Shown: one piece after another, positions 34,622-42,703 of the stretch
Numbering within the stretch: position 1 is the stretch's first letter
How the letters are laid out: each line of letters begins with the position of its first letter
Source of the DNA: Streptomyces populi
GTDB taxonomy: Bacteria; Actinomycetota; Actinomycetes; Streptomycetales; Streptomycetaceae
DNA: 64,000 nt
Reading direction: 5' to 3'
Assembly: GCF_002911015.1 (NCBI RefSeq)
Contig: NZ_KZ626877.1
Span: 1-64,000 of the forward strand
Position numbers and translations under genes: made by a program
The notes under the pieces: model-generated
What the model was told of the DNA's origin: nothing
The model's database searches: none
The model's input: only the letters and a program-made list of their open reading frames with translations

Positions 34622-34945
34622 TCACACCCGGGGCAGGGACTCGACCCCGATGCCGCCCTCGATCGCCAGGATCCGGTGCAGCCGGGTGGCCACCAGCAGG
34701 CGCTGCATCTGCGCCGGCACGCCGCGCAGCACGAGCCGCCGGCCGCACCTCCCGGCGCGTCGGTGGGCCCCCATGATGACGCCGAGCCCGGTGGCGTCCC
34801 AGGAGTCCAGCTCCGACAGGTCCAGCACCAGGTCGCCGGCTCCGTCGTCGACGGCCGAGTGCAGGACTGTACGGGCGTCCGCCGCGCTGCGTACGTCGAG
34901 GCGGCCCCCGACGACCAGTTCGGCGTGGTCGCCCCTGATGTACAT
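34622..34945 (-). CDS. STAS-domain anti-sigma factor antagonist-like protein
   Basis: A 107-residue single STAS domain. The strand/helix order is typical: YIRGDHAELVVGGRLDVRSA, LVLDLSELDSWDATGLGVIMGAHRRA, LVLRGVPAQMQRLLVATRLHRIL. The residue that is phosphorylated in SpoIIAA/BldG-type antagonists (first Ser of D-S-S/T-G-L-G) is Ala51 here, so control by anti-sigma kinase phosphorylation appears lost. The start has GGGGAG 5 nt upstream. No anti-sigma factor gene adjoins it. Confidence 0.88.
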   Translation of the reverse strand: MYIRGDHAELVVGGRLDVRSAADARTVLHSAVDDGAGDLVLDLSELDSWDATGLGVIMGAHRRAGRCGRRLVLRGVPAQMQRLLVATRLHRILAIEGGIGVESLPRV

Positions 34946-35160
34946 ATGCGCTCCCCGAGAATGCGTCTCGTAACTCCGCGTGTGTCTGTTTCCGCGTCTT
35001 CGCGTCTGCATGTTGTGCATGGTCTGACTGCCTGAGAGCCGCGGAGGTTGCCGTCTGTAAGCGAACCGATACCGAATTCACCTCATGGAGTGACATCCGG
35101 AGGTGCGCACGGTGTCCGTGGCACATGCGGCGGCCGGGGTCCCGGCCGCCGCATGATCGT

Positions 35161-36009
35161 TCAGTGCTTGTAGAAGCCCTGCCCGCTCTTGCGCCCGATG
35201 TCACCGGCGTCAACCATCCGGCGCATCAGCTCCGGCGGGGCGAACTTCTCGTCCTGGGTCTCGGTGTAGATGTTGCCGGTGGCGTGCAGCAGGATGTCGA
35301 CGCCCGTGAGGTCGGCGGTCGCCAGCGGGCCCATGGCGTGGCCGAAGCCCAGCCGGCAGGCGAGGTCGATGTCCTCGGCGGTGGCCACGCCCGACTCGTA
35401 CAGCTTCGTCGCCTCGACGACGAGGGCCGAGATGAGGCGGGTGGTGACGAAGCCGGCGACGTCGCGGTTGACGACGATGCAGGTCTTGCCGACGGACTCG
35501 CTGAACTCCCGCGCGGTGGCGAGCGTTTCGTCGCTGGTCTTGTAGCCGCGGACCAGCTCGACGAGCTGCATCATCGGCACCGGCGAGAAGAAGTGCACGC
35601 CGACGACCCGCTCCGGGCGCTCCGTGGCCGCCGCGATCTTGGTGATCGGGATCGCGGAGGTGTTGGAGGCCAGCACGGTGTCGGGGCGGACGATCTTGTC
35701 CAGCGCCTGGAAGATCTCGTGCTTGACCTCGAGCTTCTCGAAGACCGCCTCGACGACGATGTCCGCGTCGGCGGCGGCGTCCAGGTCGGTGGTCGCCGTG
35801 ATGCGCGCGAGGGCGGCTTCCGCGTCGGCGGCCTCCAGCTTGCCCTTGCTCACGAACTTGTCGTACGAGGCCTTGATGCCGTCGAGGCCGCGGTTCAGCG
35901 CCTCGTCGGTGACATCGCGCAGGACGACGTCCCAGCCCGCCTGCGCGGAGACCTGGGCGATACCGGACCCCATCAGTCCGGCCCCGATGACGGCGAGCTT
36001 CCCAGCCAC
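35161..36009 (-). CDS. 3-hydroxybutyryl-CoA dehydrogenase
   Basis: A 282-residue NAD(P)-dependent dehydrogenase converting acetoacetyl-CoA to 3-hydroxybutyryl-CoA. The Rossmann motif is VIGAGLMGSGIA. Catalytic elements are SNTSAIPIT, the catalytic His in VGVHFFSPVPMMQLVE, and the C-terminal domain signature NRDVAGFVTTRL. Length is normal for the PaaH/Hbd family. It would act right after the thiolase at 17 kb in the butyryl/ethylmalonyl-CoA route. The gene stands alone; upstream is the broken tetR gene on the same strand. Confidence 0.93.
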   Translation of the reverse strand: MAGKLAVIGAGLMGSGIAQVSAQAGWDVVLRDVTDEALNRGLDGIKASYDKFVSKGKLEAADAEAALARITATTDLDAAADADIVVEAVFEKLEVKHEIFQALDKIVRPDTVLASNTSAIPITKIAAATERPERVVGVHFFSPVPMMQLVELVRGYKTSDETLATAREFSESVGKTCIVVNRDVAGFVTTRLISALVVEATKLYESGVATAEDIDLACRLGFGHAMGPLATADLTGVDILLHATGNIYTETQDEKFAPPELMRRMVDAGDIGRKSGQGFYKH

Positions 36010-36156
36010 TCAGACTCCCTTAACACGCTGCTTGTGTATGCCTCTTCGGCGGAGAGTAGCGTTCGGAAGGGGGCGCGAAACCCGTAAGTAACGCGTGTCA
36101 CGGTCTCAGGGGGTGAGACACCCGTCACGTCCGGTCCACGGCGTCACCGGCCCGGG

Positions 36157-36655
36157 TCATCCGTCCGCCCGTACGGCGTAACCGAGGACCTTCGGGCTCA
36201 GCAGCTCCTCCACGTCGTCGAGGAGCACGAGGACCTCGCGCGACACCTCGGCCGGGGCGCGGCCCGCCCCCATCTCGCGGCCGATGACCGTCGTGACGGT
36301 CTGGTACACCCAGTTGATCTGGCCGGCGACGAGGCCGGGCAGCGGGTCGCCGGGCGGTGCGCCGGTCTCCTCGCGGAGGGCTTCCTCCAGGCTCCCGAGG
36401 GTCTCCTGTCCGATCGCCCAGAGCCGCGAGCGGAGCGCGGGGGCCTCGTCGACGACCCGCATGAAACGGGCGACGCCCGGCGCCAGGCCGATCCGGGGGG
36501 AGACCGCCTCCACCTCCTCGCGCAGCTCGCGCAGGACGGCGGCGGCGGCCGACTCGCCCTTCGCGCGGCCGCGCACCCAGCGGGCGAGGCGGTCGACCAG
36601 GCCCGCGGAGCGGTCGAGGAAGAGGTCCTCCTTGGCCGGGAAGTAGTTTTGAAGT
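36157..36655 (-). pseudogene. tetR regulator, 5′ end lost to an IS605-type insertion
   Basis: The surviving C-terminal part begins LQNYFPAKEDLFLDRSAGLVDRLARWV, which is the end of a TetR helix-turn-helix (NYFPxKEDL), and continues through the ligand-binding domain to a normal end (VLGYAVRADG). The reading frame runs straight into the IS end hairpin, so the DNA-reading helix is missing. A possible remnant of the other half is at about 38440–38500 on the same strand. The regulator is very likely inactive. Its targets are unknown; the downstream dehydrogenase gene is one candidate. Confidence 0.85.
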
Positions 36656-36830
36656 GCTCTCCCGGCTGAAGCCGGGAGATTCCTGCTTACCTTGCGGCAG
36701 CGGGCTTGACGCGCTTCGCGCGCCTGACGACTGCCCTCCCGGCAGCCGGGACGAGCGCGAGGCCCATCCGGTACAGGTGCAGGATGTTCCGGGCCGCGTT
36801 GTGGTCGGCGTTGCCCGACCAGCCGCAGTC
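36656..36830 (-). ncRNA. Predicted omega/reRNA at the 3′ end of tnpB
   Basis: TnpB proteins use a guide RNA that overlaps the 3′ end of tnpB and runs through the right-end hairpin into flanking DNA. The geometry here fits: tnpB ends at 36687, the hairpin at 36658–36679, and flanking tetR DNA would supply the guide. The 5′ boundary is a guess; no RNA-specific motif was verified. Confidence 0.3.
36658..36679. repeat. Subterminal hairpin at the tnpB-side end of the IS
   Basis: TCTCCCGGCT and its exact complement, separated by 2 nt. This is the structure bound by the Y1 transposase near the right end. The tetR frame resumes immediately outside it. Confidence 0.75.
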
Positions 36831-37976
36831 CGGGTTCCTGCACACGAACACGGCCTGGCTCTCCCGACTGCCGGGCGTGATCAAGCCGCATGCGGAGCAA
36901 CGCCGGGATGTGTTCGGGGACGGGACCTTGTGCAGAGTGCCGCCGAACCGGACGGCCTTGTACGTCAGTATGGTGACCGTACGACCCCACGCTTCCCCGC
37001 TGATGGAGCGGTTCAGCCCGGACTTCTGGGCAACGTTCATTCCCGGTTTCTCGACGGTGCCCTTGGCGGACTTGACCATGTTCGTGATGATGAGTGCTTC
37101 GACCACGACGGTGCCGTACTGCTTGGCGATGACAGTGGTCGTACGGTGCTGCCAGTCCAGGGCCCGACGCTTGGCTTTCGCGCGAAGTCCCGCGATCTGG
37201 TCATAGGTACGGTGCAGCCGGCGACTGGTGCGCTCGCCGGGCTTGCGGTGCTGCTTACGCTGCGCGGCGCGCTGCTCCAGGTGCAGGAGCCTGGTTTTCT
37301 CCTTGGCGGTCAGCCACTCTCCGTGCTCGTAGGTTTCACCGTCGGAGAGGGCGATGGGCACGTTGATCCCGACATCGATGCCGACTTCGGGGCCTGTATG
37401 GGGTTCGGGCTTGATCTCAAGGGTCTGGACGCGGAAGGCGATGTGCCATCCGAGAGCGTCTTTGACCAGCCGGGCCCCGGTGATCCGGTTCTCCGCACCT
37501 GCGCGCTTGCCTACCGGCAGGTCTTTGGTCCAGCGGAAACGGACCCGGCCCACCTTGGGAATATTGGCCATACCCCAGCGTCGGTGCACGCGGACGATGT
37601 TCAGATCACGGCCCTGCGGGACGTCTACCGACATCACCGACCGCAACCGGCCCTTGAAGTTCGGTGCGTCTGCCCGCCCGTCCCAGCAGTTCTTCCAAGC
37701 CTGGAAGTACGCCTTCAGCACCGCTTGCGCGGCCTGGGCGGGAAGCACTGCGAGGAAGTCGATGTCCTGACGGGCTTGCCGGATCGCGGCGTCCGCGTTC
37801 GCGAGCGTCCGCTTCTCCTTCGGCATCATCTGCCACCACGCGTGCAGACAGTTCCACATCGTTCGGGCGGCATGCGCCTGGCCGTCAGCCTTCAGCACCT
37901 CGGCAGACGACAGCGCAAGCCGGGCACGGTGCCCGAACCGTCGCTTCACCAGTCCACAATCACTCACAGTGGTCAC
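36687..37976 (-). CDS. tnpB: TnpB, RNA-guided nuclease of the IS605 family
   Basis: A 429-residue OrfB with a complete RuvC-like site: Asp201 (GIDVGIN), Glu293 (VVVEALI) and Asp391 (ADHNAARNI). A four-Cys zinc ribbon (360, 363, 379, 384: CSAC…CRNPDC) sits between the last two. These residues are those used by TnpB and by its descendant Cas12. TnpB cuts the empty donor site and favours retention of the element. No frameshift or stop is seen, so it is probably functional. Confidence 0.93.
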   Translation of the reverse strand: MTTVSDCGLVKRRFGHRARLALSSAEVLKADGQAHAARTMWNCLHAWWQMMPKEKRTLANADAAIRQARQDIDFLAVLPAQAAQAVLKAYFQAWKNCWDGRADAPNFKGRLRSVMSVDVPQGRDLNIVRVHRRWGMANIPKVGRVRFRWTKDLPVGKRAGAENRITGARLVKDALGWHIAFRVQTLEIKPEPHTGPEVGIDVGINVPIALSDGETYEHGEWLTAKEKTRLLHLEQRAAQRKQHRKPGERTSRRLHRTYDQIAGLRAKAKRRALDWQHRTTTVIAKQYGTVVVEALIITNMVKSAKGTVEKPGMNVAQKSGLNRSISGEAWGRTVTILTYKAVRFGGTLHKVPSPNTSRRCSACGLITPGSRESQAVFVCRNPDCGWSGNADHNAARNILHLYRMGLALVPAAGRAVVRRAKRVKPAAAR

Positions 37977-37993
37977 GCTACTACATTTGGCTC

Positions 37994-38422
37994 ATGTCGC
38001 CGCGCTGGAATCCAAATCCCGACGTACGCACCGGTCGTCACGTCATTCACAACCTGCACGTCCACTTGGTTTTCGTCACGAAGTACCGGCGGGAAGCACT
38101 CACCGACGCCATGCTGACCCGCACCGAAGAGATCATGCGGGAGGTCTGCGCCGACTTCGAGGCCGAGCTGGAACAGTTCGACGGCGAGCAGGACCACGTC
38201 CACCTGCTCGTGCATTACCCGCCCAAGGTCCAGCTCTCCAAACTGGTCAACTCCCTCAAGGGCGTCAGCTCGCGCAGACTCCGCCAGGAGTACGACACAC
38301 ATGTCCGCCGGCACCTGTGGGGCGGACGCTTCTGGTCCGGCTCCTACTTCGCCGGATCATGCGGCGGCGCACCGCTCACCGTCGTCCGCCAGTACATCGA
38401 GAACCAGCAGCGGCCCACCTGA
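37994..38422 (+). CDS. tnpA: IS200/IS605 family Y1 transposase TnpA
   Basis: A 142-residue HUH single-strand transposase. The HUH metal motif is His68 and His70 (DHVHLLVHYP). The catalytic Tyr134 is in VVRQYIENQ. Length and both motifs are normal, so it should be active. It is divergent from tnpB as in IS605 itself. Confidence 0.93.
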   Translation: MSPRWNPNPDVRTGRHVIHNLHVHLVFVTKYRREALTDAMLTRTEEIMREVCADFEAELEQFDGEQDHVHLLVHYPPKVQLSKLVNSLKGVSSRRLRQEYDTHVRRHLWGGRFWSGSYFAGSCGGAPLTVVRQYIENQQRPT

Positions 38423-38439
38423 CCGTCACCGCCCAGGGG

Positions 38440-38500
38440 TCCTTCGCCTTCGCCGCAATCGCCGTGACGGTGGGCACACGGGCGTTCCGGCGGGCCGGGG
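38440..38500 (-). pseudogene. Possible 5′-side remnant of the broken tetR gene
   Basis: On the minus strand a frame reads ARVPTVTAIAAKAK, similar to the first half of a TetR helix-turn-helix, ahead of the IS. An in-frame stop lies just upstream, overlapping the adenosyltransferase start, so helix 1 of the regulator is missing. Either DNA was deleted together with the insertion or the likeness is chance. Confidence 0.35.
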
Positions 38501-38518
38501 CGTAATTAGGCTGGTCCC

Positions 38519-39091
38519 ATGGTCAATCTGACGCGCATCTACACCAGGACCGGCGACCAGGGCACCACCGCCCTCGGGGACATGAGCAGGGTCGCCAAGA
38601 CCGATCTGCGGATCTCGGCGTACGCCGACGCCAACGAGGCGAACGCGGTGATCGGGACGGCGATCGCGCTGGGCGGTCTGGAGGACGAGGTCGTCCAGGT
38701 CCTCACCCGCGTCCAGAACGACCTGTTCGACGTGGGCGCGGACCTGTCGACGCCGGTGGTCGAGGACCCGAAGTTCCCGCCGCTGCGGGTCGAGCAGTTC
38801 TACGTCGACAGGCTGGAGGCGGACTGCGACCTGTTCAACGAACGGCTGGAGAAACTCCGCTCGTTCATCCTGCCCGGCGGCACCGCGGGCGCCGCGCTCC
38901 TGCACCAGGCGTGCACGGTCGTGCGCCGGGCCGAGCGCTCGACCTGGGCGGCGCTGGAGGTCCACGGCGAGGCGATGAACCCGCTCACCGCCACCTACCT
39001 CAACCGGCTCTCGGACCTCCTGTTCATCCTGGCGCGCACGGCGAACAAGGACACCGGCGACGTGCTGTGGGTCCCGGGCGGGGAGCGCTGA
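38519..39091 (+). CDS. PduO-type cob(I)alamin adenosyltransferase
   Basis: A 190-residue ATP:corrinoid adenosyltransferase making adenosylcobalamin, the cofactor of IcmA and related mutases. The nucleotide-binding start YTRTGDQGTTALGDMSRVAKTD and the core ISAYADANEANAVIG and VQNDLFDVGADLSTP are typical. The ATG follows closely on a TAATTAGGCT promoter-like stretch without a Shine-Dalgarno, suggesting leaderless translation. The IS ends within about 80 bp upstream, so native upstream elements may have been lost. No cobalamin riboswitch is recognisable. Confidence 0.92.
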   Translation: MVNLTRIYTRTGDQGTTALGDMSRVAKTDLRISAYADANEANAVIGTAIALGGLEDEVVQVLTRVQNDLFDVGADLSTPVVEDPKFPPLRVEQFYVDRLEADCDLFNERLEKLRSFILPGGTAGAALLHQACTVVRRAERSTWAALEVHGEAMNPLTATYLNRLSDLLFILARTANKDTGDVLWVPGGER

Positions 39092-39202
39092 GCGCTCCCC
39101 GGCCACACCCATCACATCCGCAGCACCCGCCACACTCACAGCACACGCCACACCCACAGTACCTGTCACATCCGCCGCACCCACAGCATCCACCGAACCG
39201 GA

Positions 39203-39263
39203 CGAAGGGCGTCCGCGCCGGGCCCGAAGGTCACTTCGGGCCCGGCGCCGCGGGCGCCCTTCG
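39203..39263 (+). terminator. Two-tier terminator hairpin after the adenosyltransferase gene
   Basis: The inner stem is 15 bp (GCGCCGGGCCCGAAG, 4-nt loop GTCA, 39215–39248). The outer stem is 9 bp (CGAAGGGCG/CGCCCTTCG). It lies about 110 bp past the gene end, after the CACA repeat block. Confidence 0.7.
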
Positions 39264-39408
39264 GCGTTCCCGCCCGGGTTCCGGCCGATCATGAACGGGG
39301 AGGCGAAGGCCCACGTCAGCCGCCCGCCCGCCCGTCAGGACCAAGCGCGAAGGGGCCAATGTGTCGCCCGCTCAACGGAGTTGAGGCTCCATCACGAGAG
39401 CGAAACAG

Positions 39409-39450
39409 TGGTCCAGACCTATTGACCTGTGGTCCAGACCTTCCTATTCT
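39409..39450 (+). promoter_or_regulatory. Chitinase promoter with two 12-bp chi/DasR repeats
   Basis: TGGTCCAGACCT occurs exactly twice (39409–39420 and 39430–39441), 21 bp apart, two helical turns. A −35 TTGACC (39422–39427) sits between the copies and a −10 TATTCT (39445–39450) follows with a 17-bp spacer. Streptomyces chitinase promoters carry these repeats for chitin induction and glucose repression, and they match the DasR site core (GGTC…GACC). DasR would block RNA polymerase here until glucosamine-6-phosphate rises. Confidence 0.85.
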
Positions 39451-39517
39451 CGCGGCACCGTGGGTGTGAAGGCTCAGTCACGCCCCCCTCCCCCGACTCT
39501 CCCCGAGGAGGCGCTGC

Positions 39518-41344
<1,827 letters not shown>

Positions 41345-41382
41345 TCACCGGCCCGGCCTGAACCCCGATCCACCGCGCACCA

Positions 41383-41420
41383 CGAGCCGCGGGCAGACCT
41401 CCGGGTCTGCCCGCGGTTCG
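41383..41420 (+). terminator. Terminator of the chitinase gene
   Basis: A 17-bp stem (core CCGCGGGCAGACC/GGTCTGCCCGCGG, loop TCCG, extended outward with one G-U pair) begins 39 bp after the stop codon. Confidence 0.8.
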
Positions 41421-41489
41421 CCGTTCCGGGGCCGGTACCCAGGGCGGGTGCCCACGGCCAGGTGTCCCGGGGCCGGTGTCCGGGACCGA

Positions 41490-41574
41490 GTGTCCGGGGC
41501 CCGGACACGGGTCCTCGTCGGCGGAGTCCTGAAGGCAGAGAAAAGGCCCGTCCGGCGTTCGAAGCCGACGGGCC
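41490..41574 (-). terminator. Two hairpins between chiC and the DUF2550 gene
   Basis: The hairpin at 41545–41574 (GGCCCGTC…ACGGGCC with a small bulge) is followed on the minus strand by TTTTCTCT, a canonical intrinsic terminator for the DUF2550 gene. A further inverted repeat, GTGTCCGGG/CCCGGACAC, lies at 41490–41508. Confidence 0.7.
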
Positions 41575-41594
41575 CGGGGGGCGATGCGGATGTC

Positions 41595-42041
41595 TCAGGC
41601 GACGTTCACCCTCTGGCCGGGCGGGGCCGCCTCCAGCCAGGCGAGGAACCCGGTGAGCGCGTCCTCGCTCATCGCCAGTTCGAGGCGCGTCCCGCGGTGG
41701 AGACAGGCGAGGATGATCGCGTCGGAGAGCAGCGCGAGCTCCTCCTCGCCCTCGGCCGCGCGACGGCCGGCCACCTCGATCGCCGAGCGTTCGAGGAGAC
41801 GGCGCGGGCGGGGGGCGTACGAGAAGACGCGGTACCACTCGACCCGGTCGCCGTTGTAGCGGGCCACACCGTAGCTCCAGCCCTTGCCGCTGGGGTCACC
41901 CTTCTCGGGGACGTCCCAGCGCAGGCTACAGTCGAACGTTCCGCCGGAACGCTGGATGAGCCGGCGGCGGAGGCCGAAGACGAACAGCCCCACCACCACG
42001 AGCGCCACTACCACTCCGCACACAGTCAGAGCGAGGACCAT
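41595..42041 (-). CDS. DUF2550 membrane protein
   Basis: A 148-residue protein with one N-terminal membrane helix (residues about 3–24) and a cytoplasmic domain (GGTFDCSLRWDVPEKGDPSGKGWSYGVARYNGDRVEWYRVFS). DUF2550 is found next to atpC throughout actinobacteria; its function is unproven. The ATG at 42041 is at better spacing from GAGGAGG than the GTG at 42047. It is separated from the atp operon by that operon's terminator. Confidence 0.88.
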   Translation of the reverse strand: MVLALTVCGVVVALVVVGLFVFGLRRRLIQRSGGTFDCSLRWDVPEKGDPSGKGWSYGVARYNGDRVEWYRVFSYAPRPRRLLERSAIEVAGRRAAEGEEELALLSDAIILACLHRGTRLELAMSEDALTGFLAWLEAAPPGQRVNVA

Positions 42042-42097
42042 CGACACCGACCTCCTCGTCTCCTAGGTAACGGAAAAGAAAAAACATCCGGATTTGC

Positions 42098-42145
42098 CTC
42101 AGCCGCGGCCAGGGCCGGAGTGATCCGGTCCCAGCCGCGGCTGAG
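42098..42145 (-). terminator. Terminator of the ATP synthase operon
   Basis: CTCAGCCGCGGC and its exact complement close a 24-nt loop containing a CCGG/CCGG inner pair. It lies about 55 bp after the atpC stop. On the minus strand a U-rich run (GTTTTTTCTTTT) follows about 13–25 nt downstream. Confidence 0.75.
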
Positions 42146-42201
42146 TCAAAGCCTTGCACAGTGCTCCCCCGGCGCCTGTGGAGCCGGGGTCGCACCGATG
42201 G

Positions 42202-42576
42202 TCAGCGGTTCGCCACCGCACGCAGACGGACGTCCGCGCGACGCTCGGCGGACGCGTCGGCGTCCGACTTCGCGCGCTCGAGCGCCCGCTCCGCACGCTG
42301 GACGTCGATCTCGTCCGACAGCTCGGCGATCTCGGCCAGCAGCGACAGCTTGTTGTCGGCGAACGAGATGAAACCGCCGTGCACCGCGGCGACGACCGTT
42401 CCACCATCACTCGTACGAATGGTCACCGGGCCCGACTCCAGCACACCGAGAAGCGGCTGGTGACCGGGCATGACGCCGATGTCGCCGGACGTGGTACGCG
42501 CGACGACCAGGGTGGCCTCGCCGGACCAGACACTGCGGTCCGCGGCGACGAGCTCGACGTGCAGCTCAGCAGCCAA
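42202..42576 (-). CDS. atpC: ATP synthase F1 subunit epsilon
   Basis: 124 residues. The N-terminal beta-sandwich (LHVELVAADRSVWSGEATLVVARTTSGDIGVMPGHQPLLGVLESG) and a C-terminal helical pair (SDEIDVQRAERALERAKSDADASAERRADV) are both present. It forms the central stalk with gamma and can inhibit hydrolysis. Last gene of the operon, 127 bp after atpD. Confidence 0.97.
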   Translation of the reverse strand: MAAELHVELVAADRSVWSGEATLVVARTTSGDIGVMPGHQPLLGVLESGPVTIRTSDGGTVVAAVHGGFISFADNKLSLLAEIAELSDEIDVQRAERALERAKSDADASAERRADVRLRAVANR

Positions 42577-42703
42577 GGTGGGCTCCTCGGGTCACCACCC
42601 GGCGTTGCTGCCGGGTGTTGGGTCAAAGTCTAGTAGGCGTACGGAGGGGGAAGGACCGCACCCCGGAAGGTGTGGTCCCGCCCCCTCACTTCAGAACCGA
42701 GGT

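Larger units (their letters stand above)
36655..38440 (-). mobile_element. IS605-type insertion sequence (divergent tnpA and tnpB)
   Basis: An element of about 1.8 kb with tnpB on the minus strand and tnpA on the plus strand, 17 bp apart. The tnpB end carries a subterminal hairpin at 36658–36679, as expected for Y1-transposase elements, which have no terminal inverted repeats and create no target duplication. The tnpA end is not marked by a clear hairpin, so the right boundary is approximate. Both genes look intact, so the element may be active. It sits within a tetR gene. Confidence 0.85.
39092..39517. other. Intergenic region: degenerate CACA repeats, terminator, chitinase promoter
   Basis: No gene is present. 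About 39100–39190 consists of degenerate repeats of the CACAYCCRCAGCACC type. A large hairpin (39203–39263) follows. From about 39290 to 39400 nothing is recognised. The last 110 bp hold the chitinase promoter and leader. Confidence 0.6.

Noticed and set aside
31790..35035. A 1081-codon plus-strand frame opposite the NTPase and STAS genes
   Set aside because: Arg/Gly-rich shadow ORF with no domain. The minus-strand genes have proper starts and motifs.
38424..38470. ACCGTCAC/GTGACGGT inverted repeat as the left-end hairpin of the IS
   Set aside because: The arms are 31 nt apart and unlike the compact hairpin at the other end. The second arm lies in the putative tetR remnant, so chance is more likely.
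38423..38518. Cobalamin riboswitch upstream of the adenosyltransferase gene
   Set aside because: The space is too short and is largely IS or tetR remnant; no B12-box-like sequence is visible.
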